Source of the DNA: Cladobotryum mycophilum
Lineage: Eukaryota; Ascomycota; Sordariomycetes; Hypocreales; Hypocreaceae
Reading direction: 5' to 3'
Length of the DNA: 64,000 bases
Assembly: GCA_036429605.1 (NCBI GenBank)
Contig: JAVFKD010000002.1
Span: forward strand, 682,001 to 746,000
In this document: positions 13,834 to 26,706 of the stretch, one piece after another
How the letters are laid out: each line of letters opens with the position of its first letter
How positions within the stretch are numbered: position 1 is the first letter of the stretch
The notes under the pieces: model-generated
Database searches by the model: none
Seen by the model: the letters and a program-made list of their open reading frames with translations, nothing else
What the model was told of the DNA's origin: nothing
Program-made: the position numbers and the translations under genes

Positions 13834-15072
13834 ATGATGCCATTCAGAACCGACCACCAGAGTGCTCCCATCACCCACGAGATGGTTCTCCTTCACGATG
13901 AAACCGCCCGATCCTTTGGATATCCAAATTATCTTACCTACAAGACAGCCGAAAAGATGGCCCAGGCCCCTGAGACGGTCACCAATTTTCTCCACAAGCT
14001 CCGACAAGAGCTCACCCCAAGCGCCGAAAGAAACACTCATCATCTTCTCGTTCTCAAGATTGAAGATCACAAAACCCACAAACACAGCACCGATAATGTC
14101 AAGACCTTTCTCCGGGACGATGGTTATTACAGCCACATCCTCGACAAGAAGCAGTCTGCGCACAGCACCCTGTTTCGAATACCTCGAATTATACCACAAG
14201 CTGGCCAAGCTGCTCAATTTATCTAGGCACATATTCCAAGCGCGATTCGAGTGCATCACGCCAGAGAAGCAGTACAGGCTGGGAGGCGAAAAACCGATAG
14301 TACGGCATGATGACGTCCAGACTCTTGGCGTACGGGACACAAGCAAATCAGACACCTTCATTAGTTATGCGTACTTTGAGCTTTCTACACAGCCCAATGG
14401 GCTTTGTAGAAGCGCCTAGCGTCATGTTTGAGCGGTTCATTTGTCAAGCGAGGCAGAGCAAGAACATATCCTATCACTACTCTGATCTTTCACCAGAGGT
14501 CAAAGAGGCCTAGCTCGAGAGTCTAAGTGATGAGAGAAAAAGGGTGGAACAGCCGCCGTTACAGCTTAGCGACGAAGGCATCGCCCATCTCACACGGCAG
14601 GACCCAAATAACTTTGTCGTCCGGGAACTACATAACATGGTTCTGTCGCTGTTTGACATTAAAGTTCACAGTGCAGCGACACACGAGGAGCGACAACAGG
14701 CTAATCTCGCCGAGATGTTCAACAAGTTACGAACCGAAATAACAGCATTTCAGGCAGGCGAAGCTCCAGGCAACGGGTGGGGTTGGAGTCACAGAAAGCC
14801 AGTATTTCATATGATTGTAGGTCAATACGCAACGGGATATTATACCAACGTTCTGTAAGTCGCCCGCTCCCTTTTCAATGAGATGTGCATTCTGCGGGAG
14901 CTGCTATTACAACAATAATGGGAAATTCTATGCGACGGACATGTTCGAAAAAGAATTTCAGGCAGACACAACCAATAAGGAGGCCAAAAGAAGTTTCCAT
15001 GACATGTTTCTCAAACCAAGAGACAGCCAGCATGAGATGAAGACCTTGACTGAGTGGGTATCCGAGTCGTGA
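13834..15072 (+). pseudogene. M3-family metallopeptidase relic lacking its HEXXH active site
   Basis: Pieces in successive frames match thimet oligopeptidase/saccharolysin (M3) proteins. HDETARSFGYPNYLTYKTAEKM is at about 13895-13960. RHIFQARFECITPE..LGGEKPIVRHDDVQ lies at 14225-14325 in another frame. FVEAPSVMFERF follows at about 14402-14437, and the C-terminal helices with GQYATGYY and FQADTTNKEA run from 14544 to the TGA at 15070. In the family about 90-100 residues containing the zinc site HEXXH lie between the SYAYFEL and FVEAPS segments. Here those segments are directly joined, so the catalytic motif is deleted. A TAG at 14511-14513 replaces the Trp expected after KEA (TGG to TAG). The N-terminal part of the family (about 200 residues) is missing. 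A GTAAGT intron near 14857 precedes the last exon. It cannot encode an active peptidase. Confidence 0.75.
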
Positions 15073-15214
15073 GCCCAGTGCTTCACCATATTTACAAGTG
15101 GCTTGGTGTGTAAGAGAATGGAAGAAAAAGAAAATAAGACAAGGAAACCTTCCAAGAAAACGTTTATACATAAAATTTAAGCTCATCATTTCGTTTCAAG
15201 AAGAAAAAAGATGT

Positions 15215-15305
15215 GCCGTAGCGAGGACTCGAACCTCGGTTTGCAGTGCTTCAAACGCTCGTGGTGGGCCACAAACTGCTGTCCTAACCCCTAGACGACT
15301 ACGGC
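15215..15305 (-). tRNA. tRNA-His (GUG), intron-containing
   Basis: Read on the minus strand, the ends GCCGTAG and CTACGGC pair as a 7-bp acceptor stem. The T arm CGAGG-TTCGAGT-CCTCG is perfect, the D arm contains the TAGGGGTTAGGAC core, and the anticodon stem pairs GCAGT with ACTGC. The anticodon GTG is at plus-strand positions 15270-15272 in the context TTGTGGC. About 19 extra bases after the anticodon are a typical nuclear tRNA intron. Histidine tRNA normally gains its extra 5' G after transcription, so none is expected here. Confidence 0.9.
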
Positions 15306-16588
15306 TCTGAACTTGATGTCTGAGACAACGATCATTAGGCCTTCATGTTCCTCACGCCACAACCCATGGAAACGAAACGCCTTGCCTTTACGCCTCCATT
15401 TTGTCCGCCCATTTTATTTTAACCTTTGACCCGACGACCTTGGATATCTCCAACTGATTGCTTACCTATATATTCTAATCATGTGCCTAATGCAGAAGCA
15501 AATGCTTCATGAAGTCGCGGAATTGGTTTGTCGACAATTTTCTTGAAACTTTTTTTAGCCATAGCCATTAAAGTTGAATTGAAAAAGTATTAAATTGAAT
15601 ATATCGAATTCGGAAAGTGTTCCATCAAAGTATGCCCTTGTCAACAGCCCTTGAGCTTGTAGGTTCCAAGCTGGTTATTTGCCAAACTCCCCCCTTCCCG
15701 CGCCCATCCTCCTCATACGTTACGCAGCAGCGAATGTACGTACTTGAAGCGGTCTCTCATAAAAGGTTAGGAGATCTATATTTCTTGAGATTGTCAAACT
15801 GCTCGGTTTTTCCATGTCTGTTCTATTTACCGTAAACCAATTTACAATGTTTATTGAGCTACAATGAATGGTAGCAGAAAGGGGTGATACCAAATTACCG
15901 TCCCTACTACAGATCAGCCGATCTACATCCACACCTTGCTCAATCTTCTACAAATACTCAACCGACGCGCCACGCCAGATGTACATGACGGAGAAGCCAT
16001 CGAGGGAGCCATACGCTGCACCCCTTACAATCCTCGGCTACGCTCCCACAAAGACATATTAGCAGAGGCTGCACAGAATCTGACCATCAAACCTAGTATA
16101 TTTGGTGATACACGGCTAAGACCTATATTTCTATCGTCCAAAAATACCGCAAGTAATTCCTCGTCCCATATCATATCCCAGGCCTCAGACCTCCAAACAC
16201 TCCCTGGTCCCTGTTTTGAACATCCTGTTTGAGCATGGCTTGTTGCATCTTATACAATGGCGTTCCGTCCATTTCGAAATGACTCACAACGCAGGAAAAA
16301 GAACATATCCCTTTCACCGTTCCGCCCATCCAGATAGTCCCCATAAACGCCGTAATAAACCCCTTATGCCTCGGCCGCCCCGTGCCGACAAATCACCAGC
16401 CTGCGCATGGAAAAATAGAATAACATAAACGCCAAGGGCAGCGTCATATCGCCCTTCTGATGCGAGTGCAAGTACCATATCAAATGCCAATTATATATGC
16501 ATTTTGTGTTGTTTTCATTTTCGTGTCCGGATTGTCCTTTGTTTTGTATTTTTTCTCTTTGTGTTTTTCATTTAGAACAATGGGGTGG
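15306..16588. other. Intergenic stretch; one unexplained open segment
   Basis: Between the tRNA and the 3' end of cdc4 there is no recognisable gene. The plus-strand stretch 15910-16232 stays open with coding-like composition (it includes EAIEGAIRCTPYNPRLRSHK), but it has no clear start and no known family, so it may be a relic or chance. The T-rich stretch near 16540-16570 probably belongs to the cdc4 3' UTR on the minus strand. Confidence 0.35.
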
Positions 16589-19500
16589 TTAGCCCTCCTC
16601 TTCAATTATCGCTCGGACTTCTCCTTCATTGAGGAGAAGACGTCTTCCAAGTTCTTCAGGAGGATGTCCATCTCGAACAGCGCCGAAGTCAAGAATCTGT
16701 GTCAAAATTTGTTAGCCATAGTACACACACGTGCATGTTGATGAACGTACCTCTACATAAGTCAAGTTATCCCTCTGTACAGCTGCAACACATCGGCGTC
16801 CATCAAATTTGACTTGCCAAACCCCACTGAGGTCAGTCAACAAGTCTTGAACACACTCTCCGGTCCTAACGTCCCACATCTTGACCGTCTTCTCACTGCC
16901 GCTAATGACTTTGCGACCATCATGCTGGAAACATGTAATGGCGCCAGTATGGGCCATGAGCGTATTCCGGCACTTTCCTGTTTCAGGGTCCCAGATACGC
17001 AGGGTGGAATCAGCCGCAGCTGATACAAGTCTGTCGTCACGGAGATCCAAAAGACCAACAAGCAAGCTGTGGCCCTCAAGGGTGTAAAGGCATGCGCCCG
17101 TGGTGAGATCCCAAATCTTCACTAAAGAATCCATAGAACCTGAGATGCAACGATTCCTCTCATGATCAAGAACCACCGAGTAAACCTTTTGGGTATGTCC
17201 ATGTAGCACATGTAGGGCATCACCAGTGCTGATTCGCCAAACTCGAACGGTGCTGTCGTATGAACCACTCACAAGCATGTCACCATGGGCCGAGATGGCA
17301 CGAACAGAGTGGGAATGACCAGTCAAGACACGGATAAAGTACGGGCAATCAGACTCCTGAGCCGGTGGCCCCGTCTGAATATAGCGCCGCGATCCCACCT
17401 CGGGAAGACGCCAGACACGAAGTTGGCTATCTCGGGAGCCTGTAATGATGAGTGGTTTCTCGGGCTGCATAATGGGGGTGCCATCTGAGCTTCGTCCAGT
17501 TTGCGTGGGCATCAAAATCTGTAGACAGCGAACAGTGCTGGTGTGTCCGTAAAACACCTGCTGACATAATCCACGTTCAATGTCCCAGACTCGGACGGAT
17601 CTGTCGGTTGAGCCAGACACCAAGATGTTGCCCTCGTACTGAAGAGCCCAAACACCACCTTCGTGACCTTCGAGTCTCTTGCGTAGCTTGCCGGTCTTAG
17701 TATCGTAGATGTGAATCAGGGTATCATCGCTGCCAGTGATAATTTTGTCGTCGTCAAATTGCAAGCAGGTGATGACATGGCGAGGATGAGCAGCGAAAGC
17801 TACGTGGCTTGGCTTCACCTCTCCACTTGTCCAACTCTGCCGGATCATGTGGTGACGCCTGTATAAAGATTTGTAGAGGTGCAACTGGCGAAGGCTTGCC
17901 AACCCCAACTGCGGGTCGGGTACAGCCGCGACAGCAGCATTGGCAGCCGACAGCGGCCCCGCCGACTTGTGCTGCTTCATCTCATTCTTGTCATCTCTGG
18001 ATATGGTAACTTCCTGAGTGCCCGCTCGGCGCTTTGACCTTTCTGAAGCTACATAGCTGTTCATGTGACGCTTGCGCTTTGAAGTTCTTGTCTTGGTGAC
18101 AATATCGTGCTTGATTGCTTGAGTGAGCTCTTGCTCCGAAGAAGTCAACCTACTCCGCATGCTCAGATCCTGCTCATAACCAGTAACGCCAACCGGATCC
18201 TGCCAGCCCCACCCCTGAACAATAGCCTTTTGAAGCTCGCCAGCCGGGAGTGTGTATCCATCACGATCAAACAACTCTTTCCAGCCCGTCTCATTGCGAT
18301 CAACAATATTGCGCCAATGTTTGGAGACTTGGGCACAGCGAGCGAGGTCTCGGTGGCCGAGATACGATAAGATGTGGTAACTGAGTTCGAGAGGTAGCTG
18401 CTGCAAAAAGTCGCATTTGAGAGCCGGATTGACGGTGTTGGCGACAACGCGAAGGGTCGGCCTAGGGCATCGACGAAGGAACTGATACATCATAAAGGTT
18501 TTCATCTCTGTTTTCATTGAATCAAACACGTCGAGCAATGTCTGAGTGTCGACAACGACGGGTTTTCGATCATCAGTCAAGTCGGATCGACGCGCGAGTG
18601 CCGTGCTAACCTCTTCGGTCATTATGTCCTCCATGACTTGGGAGTCTTCCATCCAAGCGGATGATGGATCCGTCGTGGACGTCTGGAAGCTAGACTGTGC
18701 TGCTTGGTCATGGTCGGCAGAGTGCAGTTGAGCGGCAGCCAAGGTAGGGGATAATCTCGGACTAGGAAGACTTGCATCCTGGGCAGCAACGACATCAATA
18801 GTAGGCCGATGATGGAGCGCGCGGATGGAGTTTTGCAGAGACTCGTCAGCATCAGCAAATGGCTCGGGGTCAGCATCCGTGACGGGGGTGTGGCAACGGT
18901 GCTGCTGAAAACGGTATGGGTGTCACTTCCTGCAGGGCTGGCTGCATCGTAGGGCGGAGATTTGGACCGGCCAGAGGCCGCATCTGGGGAGCTCTGTAAA
19001 CGGTCGAGATGCAAAGAACGTCGTTGTGATGGTCGTTCTGCCACATCAGTCATTTCGGTGGTGTCAGGGGTAGCGAGGAAGCCACTCGAAACTGCTCTCG
19101 CTGGTCTTTCGTTTAAATCATGACGAAGGCTGTTGCTGCTACTGCCACTGCCACTGCCGTTTCCTTGTATTACAGAGCGACGGAGTTTATCTGATATCGT
19201 ATGCAAAGTAGATGAGCGAGCTCGCGATGATCTGGCAATGGTGGGCGAATCCGCGAGTGAGGATCGGAGTTGTGCTTTTCGAGAGTAGGATTCGCTGGGT
19301 GATTGCGAGGACACACGGCTATACCGACTCGGCGTCGTTGCGTCATTTGATACGGTCTCTTGTGTAAGGACAGGCTTTGCGCTGGAACTTCGCTTGGTCT
19401 GGACAGATTTTTTCTTTCCGTCAGCAACAGGCCTTATATCATCAAGGGGCCCAAGTGGACATCGGACCAGTTTCGGGTCGTGGAAATCACTCACCAGCTT

Positions 19501-19881
19501 GACGTCAGAATCCTCATCCACATCCACATCCACATCCTCGTAGGACTCTTGGGTCTCCTCCTCATCGGCCGTCATTTTGTAGGAAAACTGCATTAATTCT
19601 GGCGGCGGAGGCTTCATGGCCAGAGGGTACTCCTTGGCGTCAAGGCTCTCGAGTGGGGCGGGGTCACGGATGAAGACTTGGGGAAACTTCCTCGTCAGAC
19701 GAGTGGTGGTGGTGATGGTCTTGGTCTCGACACACTCGCTGACCTCGAGCTGAAACCTCCGGGCTCCATTTTGTGAGGAGCTCTCGGCAATATTGACTGA
19801 TACTGTTTGTTTTTGAGCGCTCCTGGGTCGTCGTGTCTGCTCGATGCCCTGTTGGGTGGCAGGCGAGGGCGAGGGCGTCAT
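16589..19881 (-). CDS. cdc4: Cdc4-type F-box/WD40 substrate receptor of SCF ubiquitin ligase
   Basis: This is the substrate-recognition subunit of the SCF E3 ligase; in fungi Cdc4 targets phosphorylated cell-cycle regulators in the nucleus. From the ATG at 19879-19881 there is a long low-complexity N-terminus containing the family block RKFPQVFIRDPAPLESLD. It is followed by the F-box (LPLELSYHILSYLGHRDLARC, about 18330-18400) and then WD40 repeats (SGSTDRSVRVWD, SGSYDSTVRVWR, SAAADSTLRIWD and others). A 54-bp intron at 16697-16750 (GTACGT..GGCTAAC..ACAG) precedes a last exon starting ILDFGAVRDG and ending at the TAA 16589-16591, which matches the conserved fungal C-terminus. The frame breaks at a run of five G on the plus strand (18884-18888). 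One missing base there would restore a single 1079-residue protein. Because Cdc4 is normally essential, an assembly error is the likeliest explanation. The long upstream region 19882-21100 could be its promoter and leader. Confidence 0.9.
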
Positions 19882-22800
19882 GGCGTTGACGAAGAACGCC
19901 CCGGCGGACGAAAAAAAGACGCTGGACAAGACGGGCTATATGGACTCCGTTTTTTCTATTCGACTCTTGATTGCACAAGGAAAGGCGAGATGTGTTTTTT
20001 GGAGGGAGAAACGGGTGATGATAGACGGAACGGCGTAGGTGGGAAAGAAAATTCGGGTTTTGATTGTTTCGGCAGAGGGCTTTGCAGAACACGGGCTACG
20101 TGCGCGTGAGTAGGCGTGTGCCTTGGGCTTGTTTGGGTTGCACGACCGAGGGAACACAAGGCGGACACAAGAAGAGCAACAACAACAAAAAAACGTGCCA
20201 AAGAAGTGAGGAAGAAGAAGAAAAGACAAACAGGCTCAACAAATTCAGAATTCAGATGAATCGGACAAGGAAGCTTAGTCTGCGTGCAGTGGTGGTGGGC
20301 GGAGTGACCGGCGGCCGTGAGATTCCGGATTGTGTCTCCCTTTTGTGGTGTGACGAGTCGGGAAGACTGGAGAACTGGAGAGTGGCAGTGGATAATAATA
20401 AGGCGAGTAGTAGTGAGTGGATGTGATGGGATGGGATTGGATGGATGGACGGTGCATGTATTTTTTTCAATGGAGGGAGGCCAGAGCGGGCCTCGATATG
20501 GTTGGTTGGATTGGGATTGTTCACCCAGAGGTTTCAGAGGCTCAAACGCCCTGTGCTCAGCGATGGATGCCCACTGAAGGAGAGCCCTGGAGGAGAGCCC
20601 TGGAGAGGTCGGGTTGGAACCTGAATCTAGGAATGCCCTGGAGAGATGGAGGGAGGGAGGGTACCCGTAACGGAGGCCAGGGCCGTTATAGGTGTGTTCT
20701 GCTCCACTGTTCCCGCTGAACTGTTGTAGCGTTAGTGGGTTGCCACTATCTTATCGTACTGTGGACCCGACAGGACAGTGGAGGGCCCCATCACACCCAT
20801 TTGCCCATTCCTCCATTGACTTCCATCATGATGGATGGATGCCTCCTCCACCTCCACCTCTCAACCCTGGGCTTTTTAGTTTGAGTCGCGCTGGCCGCCC
20901 CAGATGCTGATTGAATGATTCGACAGCCGCCCTGACAATCACAGACACAGCACACACACCCATCCATCATCCATCCCATCTCCTCCCTCCCTCCTCTACT
21001 TCTTCTTCCCCTCTTCTTCTCCTCTTCTTCTCCTCTTCTCCTCTCCTCTCCAGCTGGAACTTGCAGCATAGTTAAATGACCCCTGCCGCCAACCACCACC
21101 ATCAGCATACATAGGTACCTACATACATACCTCGGAGGTTTTTCAGTAGCCGGATATGCTAGGTACTTGCTACAATACTACAATACTACAAGAGGGGGTG
21201 ATGAACCCGTTTGCAGGCACATTTTTCTCATTTTCCAATAATCTTTCAAAAGGGACCACCAAAAAAAAGAAAAAAAATCAGTCTTAGTCATGTGTTGTTG
21301 CACGCATTCGGGTGAGGCAGATAGGAGAATCTATGGACAGCACAGCGCCACGACAGCTCGTATTATTCACACAAAGAAGCCCCCTTCGGTGCCCTCTCAA
21401 GTGCATAACCTTTGTGTGTATGATAGATGACAAGGCATACGGAAACATTCAATCATTAGCCCTTGAGAGAGATTTCATGGATGGCTCATTTCCATATTAA
21501 GATCACAACCCAAAAGGCCGGCCGGCCAAAGTGCCACCGCTGTCTATCCATCATGGATCTGTTCTGTTCTCAAGGGCAAGCAAGCCATTTGCTTACCAAC
21601 GTCCAAGATTTGTCTTATGCTGACACCTCCCAATCCAGGTACCTAGTACAAGGGGTAACGAGTTGCCTCAAGTAGAAAGCGTTGGTACCACGTACTACGA
21701 GGTGCTAACTCACTCCCCCTTTGGCTCTCTGATCCTGTCTCGTGCTGTATGTGCTGTCTTGAACTCCCTTCGCAGTGTCTCTCGTGCAACAATCACGCTC
21801 CCTCCTCCCGTCCGTCGGTCGCTATCATCATCACCATGGCAAACACAGGGACATGATGTAATAAATACATCACAAAAAGAAAGGGGACCCAAAGAAACAA
21901 TCAAGGGAAACTCCAGAGCCGAAATAAACCTAGCAAAAAGTCTCCCTTCAGAAAACCATGTCCGCGGATCTTCCCACTGCCCTTTGTGTTGGTACTAACA
22001 CCAATACGGGCAGACCTTTGCTTCTTCTTCCTCAGCCACTCCCGACTCGCCTCTCATTCGTGGGCGGCAAGCTGCTTGTCATTACCTCATTCGGTGCCAT
22101 TAGAAACCTTGTGATGGCGGACGCAGGTATGTGCTTTTTATGTACTCCGTACAGAGTATGTGATTCCCTCCCCAGTGAGGTCGTATTAACCGCCCGAGTT
22201 CGCCCATCACCAGCTGAGGTCGATCCAGTTCCAGTTCCAGTTCCAGTTCCAGTCTCATCCTCAGTTATGTGTCTAACTGTGATGGGTACCTAACGACCTC
22301 AACCCTACTCTCTATACTGCTGCGATAAAAAGAGGCCCCTCTCCTCCCCACAAACACACCATCGTTATTTTTAGCAAATGTCTTTCTCTTGAGAAATGCC
22401 TCATGGTCATGTAATGGTCATGTAATGGAATTTTACATTCGTCAACTCGTCTTCTCCATGTCAGAGCTGATACTATACTCCACACATGCAGATACAGAGG
22501 AATCAGATCTGTACCGTGCACCACCCTTCTAACTTCTGCCTCTGCCTCTGCCTCTGCCTCTGCCGGCTCCCCAGTCACCAAATTCCTGTCGTGTGTCCCA
22601 GACATTCTTGTCTTGTTATTGTACCCTTGTCATTGGCTCATGAACTAGAAAACTGGGTTCGGCCGAATCCGATCCGGTCTAAAAGCATAGCTAATCAAGG
22701 ATACCCAAGTTCAAGTTCAAGCCTCTCCACATCCTCAGCCCCTCTCTTAGATGGGGAAACGAGAAATAAGAAGAAACAAAAACAAAAAAATAAGCAAGCA

Positions 22801-24520
22801 ATAAAAAGTAAAAAAAAAGGTTTTGATCCAAGTCAATTGAACATTCCTGCGACGAGTGTGTCTTTCCCACGAGAATGACGTCTCCCCTCTGTATGTGGAT
22901 TCTCTGCAGACACCAGAGACTTTCCCGTCCGTCTCCAGTCCTTGCCAACTCGTTTCAGTGGACAACGCTATGATTTGATGGACGTGATGAGACGTGCTGT
23001 CACGTTGCAAGGGAGAGAAGACTTTTTCAAATGGCCCAAGGGTTACCTTGTGAGATTACCAGCGGTGAGGTCTGATCAGCTCTTGATTATCGCTCCAATG
23101 TATGCGAAGCAGCATCATTTCACTTCCTCTGCCTTTGAAGAATCTTGGAAGAAATGCATCTCTAGAAATACATGACGTGATCTTATTCGCGTTGATCTGA
23201 CACTAAGCAGCCCAAAACTGGCTTTGCTTGGCATGTGCTAACCCTAGACCCCCACAGTCTGAAACTAGAAATCTATGGAAATGACTTCTCATGACATTTT
23301 TCAGGTAGAAAGAATGATGGTATTAACCAGGGTTCTTGTTTGAGCAAGTTTTTTTTTAAAACGTGTTTTGTGAAAGCACTTTGCAGTTTATTACGATACT
23401 CAAGGTTAGGGTTGCATAACGACAGGCATTCATGAAGATAAAGACCACAGTCATGAAGACTAACAACCCAAGTTGATGTGAGTGATGATGTGGCTGCCAT
23501 TATTCCATCATCGCGTATGTAAAAGAAGTTTAGGGGTCCTTTTCACCAAAAACCTGTTATGAATAAGATTTGAAACTAGACCTCAATCACAAGGAAAACC
23601 TGGACTCTCACCAGAGCTACGTTAATGCCATTACCCATTGACATGATCACTCCCACTAATACAACCAACAACAATGGTGATGCTCCATTCATTTTAGTAG
23701 CGGGATCTTCATACATCACCAGAGGGAACCAACGCACACTCACCAAGTCCAAGTATTAGGGCCAATACTAAACTCTTCAAAAAAGGGGTTCCAAGTAAGA
23801 AAATACTCCACATGCTTCTTAGACGCCCTAGATGTGATTAGAAGTTGCGAGGAACCAACAGATGCAACCTACCCCCTTCCAATCAAGAAGCCTACCCCCA
23901 TCCATATGGGCATCCCGTCCCTACTTGTACATGTATAGCTGCCGAATGAAGAGATACCCGGGATGCAGCTGGATCCGACTGGAACCAACAAACAAATCAC
24001 AAATCTTGAGACACACTACACACTACCCTGATCCAACAACAAAGCGGGCCGCACGCCGGATGATTGGGTGGGCAAACGTGAACTTGGGCGAGATGGGTAC
24101 TGGCTTATCGTTCTGAGCAGCATTATTTCGGGGTTGTATGCTTGTAACAGTCTGCCCTTAGATATGGACTATGGACATATCCGTTCAAGCTGGAGTACTC
24201 TTTTTGTCAATGCTACCTTCTTTTAGTTTCAAGCGTTCAAACCCGTCTCGCTCTGTCACCAAAGTGTCTTTACGGCCTCGGTGTAGGGTTGGAAAAGGTT
24301 TATAGAGTAGGGAAATGGAGTCGCAATTCATTAATTCATCAAGTTCCTTTATAGCTGCTGTTCTTACCCCGAAAGAGACAGCGAAATTACCCCCTATGCT
24401 TCCTTAACTCAATGTTTCCATCTAATTATTCACAAATCTCATTTAGCTTGTCATTACCTCCAAGTCATATAAATGTCGAGGAACAAAACCCATGGTATTA
24501 TAAACATATGCCGCATCGCT
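19882..24520. other. Long non-coding interval with simple repeats
   Basis: No gene is supported in this 4.6-kb interval. The part next to cdc4 probably holds its promoter and leader. It contains a pyrimidine-rich CTTCTT/CTCCTC tract (about 20985-21057), a CAGTTC repeat (about 22225-22250), a GCCTCT hexamer repeat (about 22534-22563) and several A-rich stretches near 22770-22820. Open frames such as 21958-22293 and 22942-23175 show no family signal or splice pattern. Confidence 0.4.
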
Positions 24521-26706
24521 TCAAGAAATGTACACAGGCATACGGCTGCCTAGAAGCTCACTCTTGCTTAGCTGGATATCCTTTTTATGAAAATCATGCA
24601 GCATCAACCAGCAAATCATTCGAAATACCAGGGTGCACCAAATATCGTCATGTGATACATCCTGGTCGGCTAACGTAATGTTTTGGGTCTCCTGGTTCTC
24701 TTGGCGCTCTTGGATCTTTTGGATCTCCTGGAGCGTACTTGAGTCCAGCTCCCTTTCACGTAGCCCATTCTCGTCTTCGTCAGGGGCAGCACCGTCTGTC
24801 AACATTGCTGGTGATGTAGTGGTGTTATTGAGGACAATGTGTACAGAAGTCCGCGGTGACGCATTCGATCGGATGCTGTTAGAACCACTGTTTCTTCGTG
24901 TTGTGGTCCCGGCTGCGTGTTCCACTACCCGTTGCCGGATCACGCTGAAATACACGTTCATGAAGATTTCCTGTCGTTCATCTGGTCCGGCAGCATTCAT
25001 ATCTTCAAACTGACTCGTCATAACCATAGGCCGTAGAGATGGTGACCTTGGAACCACATCCAGATAAACTGGCTGCCCGTCGGAAGTTCGGTCGCTTTGT
25101 GAATTGAGGAGCCGTAACACTTCTTGAATATGATGTCGTAGAACGTCTTGGACAATTTCCCGACGCTGCTCTGGCCGGTGTGAATCTAAATTTTGATCGG
25201 ATGGCACCTCTAAAGATTGGCCAGCGGGAGTGCTGCTGCTGAGTTGTGGCCGCTTCTTGGTTTTAGCAGTCAAGATTTCGTCGGTATCATCGAGGGCGAT
25301 GTGAAGTGCCCTCAAAAAAAGCTGCCTCTGAAGTCCATTTTTGTCCGGATCATATGACAGTATTGATTCGATGTGGTTCTTGATGTGGCTGACAATCACA
25401 TTGGTTTGCTTGATTGAAGAAGACTGTGAGACTAATTTGTCGCCGTACGCCCTCATCATCTTGGAAAGAGATAGAGCTCTCCTATCCCAAAGGTCAGGGG
25501 TCGGATTTGGAATAAAAGTGAAGCTGCTATTCTCAATGTGAAATGTCCGACTCAACATACCAACAATCTCAAATGATACTGCAGGTAAAATTAGCTTAGT
25601 GCGTGGTGGAAGGGATGAGGCTGCCTACTGGGGAAGAGATGCGAAGTTCTCTTGTTTTCGTCCAGAAAGTAGCGAACGGTATTATGGTTACATCCGATGG
25701 CGGTCAATGTTTCTGCAATCTCTCTGCTGCTCCCCATGAATAGCGAGCTGAGATTCTGCTCGTCGCTCGGAGGCTTCAGCCGTCTTTGATCGAGCTTCTC
25801 GCGATAAATGGTTGGGACAAAGCCAAAACATAACTCCTTGATCTCATCGACGGGTATAACCCTGTTTCTCTTAAACTCACCCTGCCCCGAGATTTGGAAA
25901 GAAAACATGAGACCTAAGTCGCTAATCCTCTCCCCAAGGACCATGAAGCCATTGCCCTCTGCCCAGTAGCGATCACGCTTGCGGTCAAACTCTTTCCAGT
26001 ATACGCCTAGAGCAGCCATCATCTCAATGAGATGACACATTGTGGTCGTGGCATAAGGCTTGGTAACGGTAGTTGGCATAGTATCCCAACTCTTGCGCTT
26101 TCGTTGGAGGGCAACAACCAAGGTATGATGCTCCTTCAAGGTGGGAGGCGTCCGCGGTAGATGCTCCCTCAATGGCTCGGCTGGCGGTCCCATAGACTTA
26201 TACTCTGCTTCTTGCCATTCGCGTGATTTTTTCTCCATGCCTTGGATGATGCAAAGTAAATTGAACCAAGAGGCCCGCTCGTTGTCTGCTGTATGTATCC
26301 TTTCCCTTTCCGTTTTTTCCGAATATTCTTTGCGGGGGTTTATTTCTGATGTCGTCTCGGTTTTATTGAGGCTCTCTTCGGAACCATCTAAGAAGTAGAT
26401 GGGGGCATCGGCTATGGGGCCAAGTGTGTTGGAAGGAGGAGAGAGAAAAATGACTGGTGCATCGAAGTGCACTTCAAATCGTAACTCATCCCATCGAAAC
26501 TGCCGTGATTTCGTTTTAGCCCATAGTCCCATGACCTTTTCATTGCATTGTGAATAGCCTTGAGCGGATGCATAGTATTGTTGGAGAACCTGCATAAACG
26601 TTGCTAGGAGGGCCACCACAGAGACGACGAGGGCGACGGCTGCGACCACGAAATCAGACGCATTGTTGCCATTGTTGTTATTGTTGCTACTGGTGCTATT
26701 GTTCAT
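24521..26706 (-). CDS. Modin-like fungal protein with an N-terminal membrane anchor
   Basis: This matches the family annotated as 'modin' in ascomycete genomes; its biochemical role is not established. The start is the ATG at 26704-26706. Residues about 17-40 form one strongly hydrophobic helix (VVAAVALVVSVVALLATF), followed by the conserved block QGYSQCNEKVMGLWAKTKSR. A 50-bp intron (25579-25628, GTAGGC..CTAAGCTAAT..TGCAG) joins HLFP to ISFEIVGMLSRTFH, exactly as the family sequence requires. The C-terminus DDIWCTLVFRMICWLMLHDFHKKD ends at SRMPVYIS and a stop at 24521. The total is 711 residues with no lesion, so it looks intact. Asn-rich residues after the start are low-complexity and variable. 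Confidence 0.82.

Noticed and set aside
21958..22293. 111-codon plus-strand frame with ATG
   Set aside because: The end is made of a simple CAGTTC repeat and there is no domain; it is most likely chance in a long non-coding interval.
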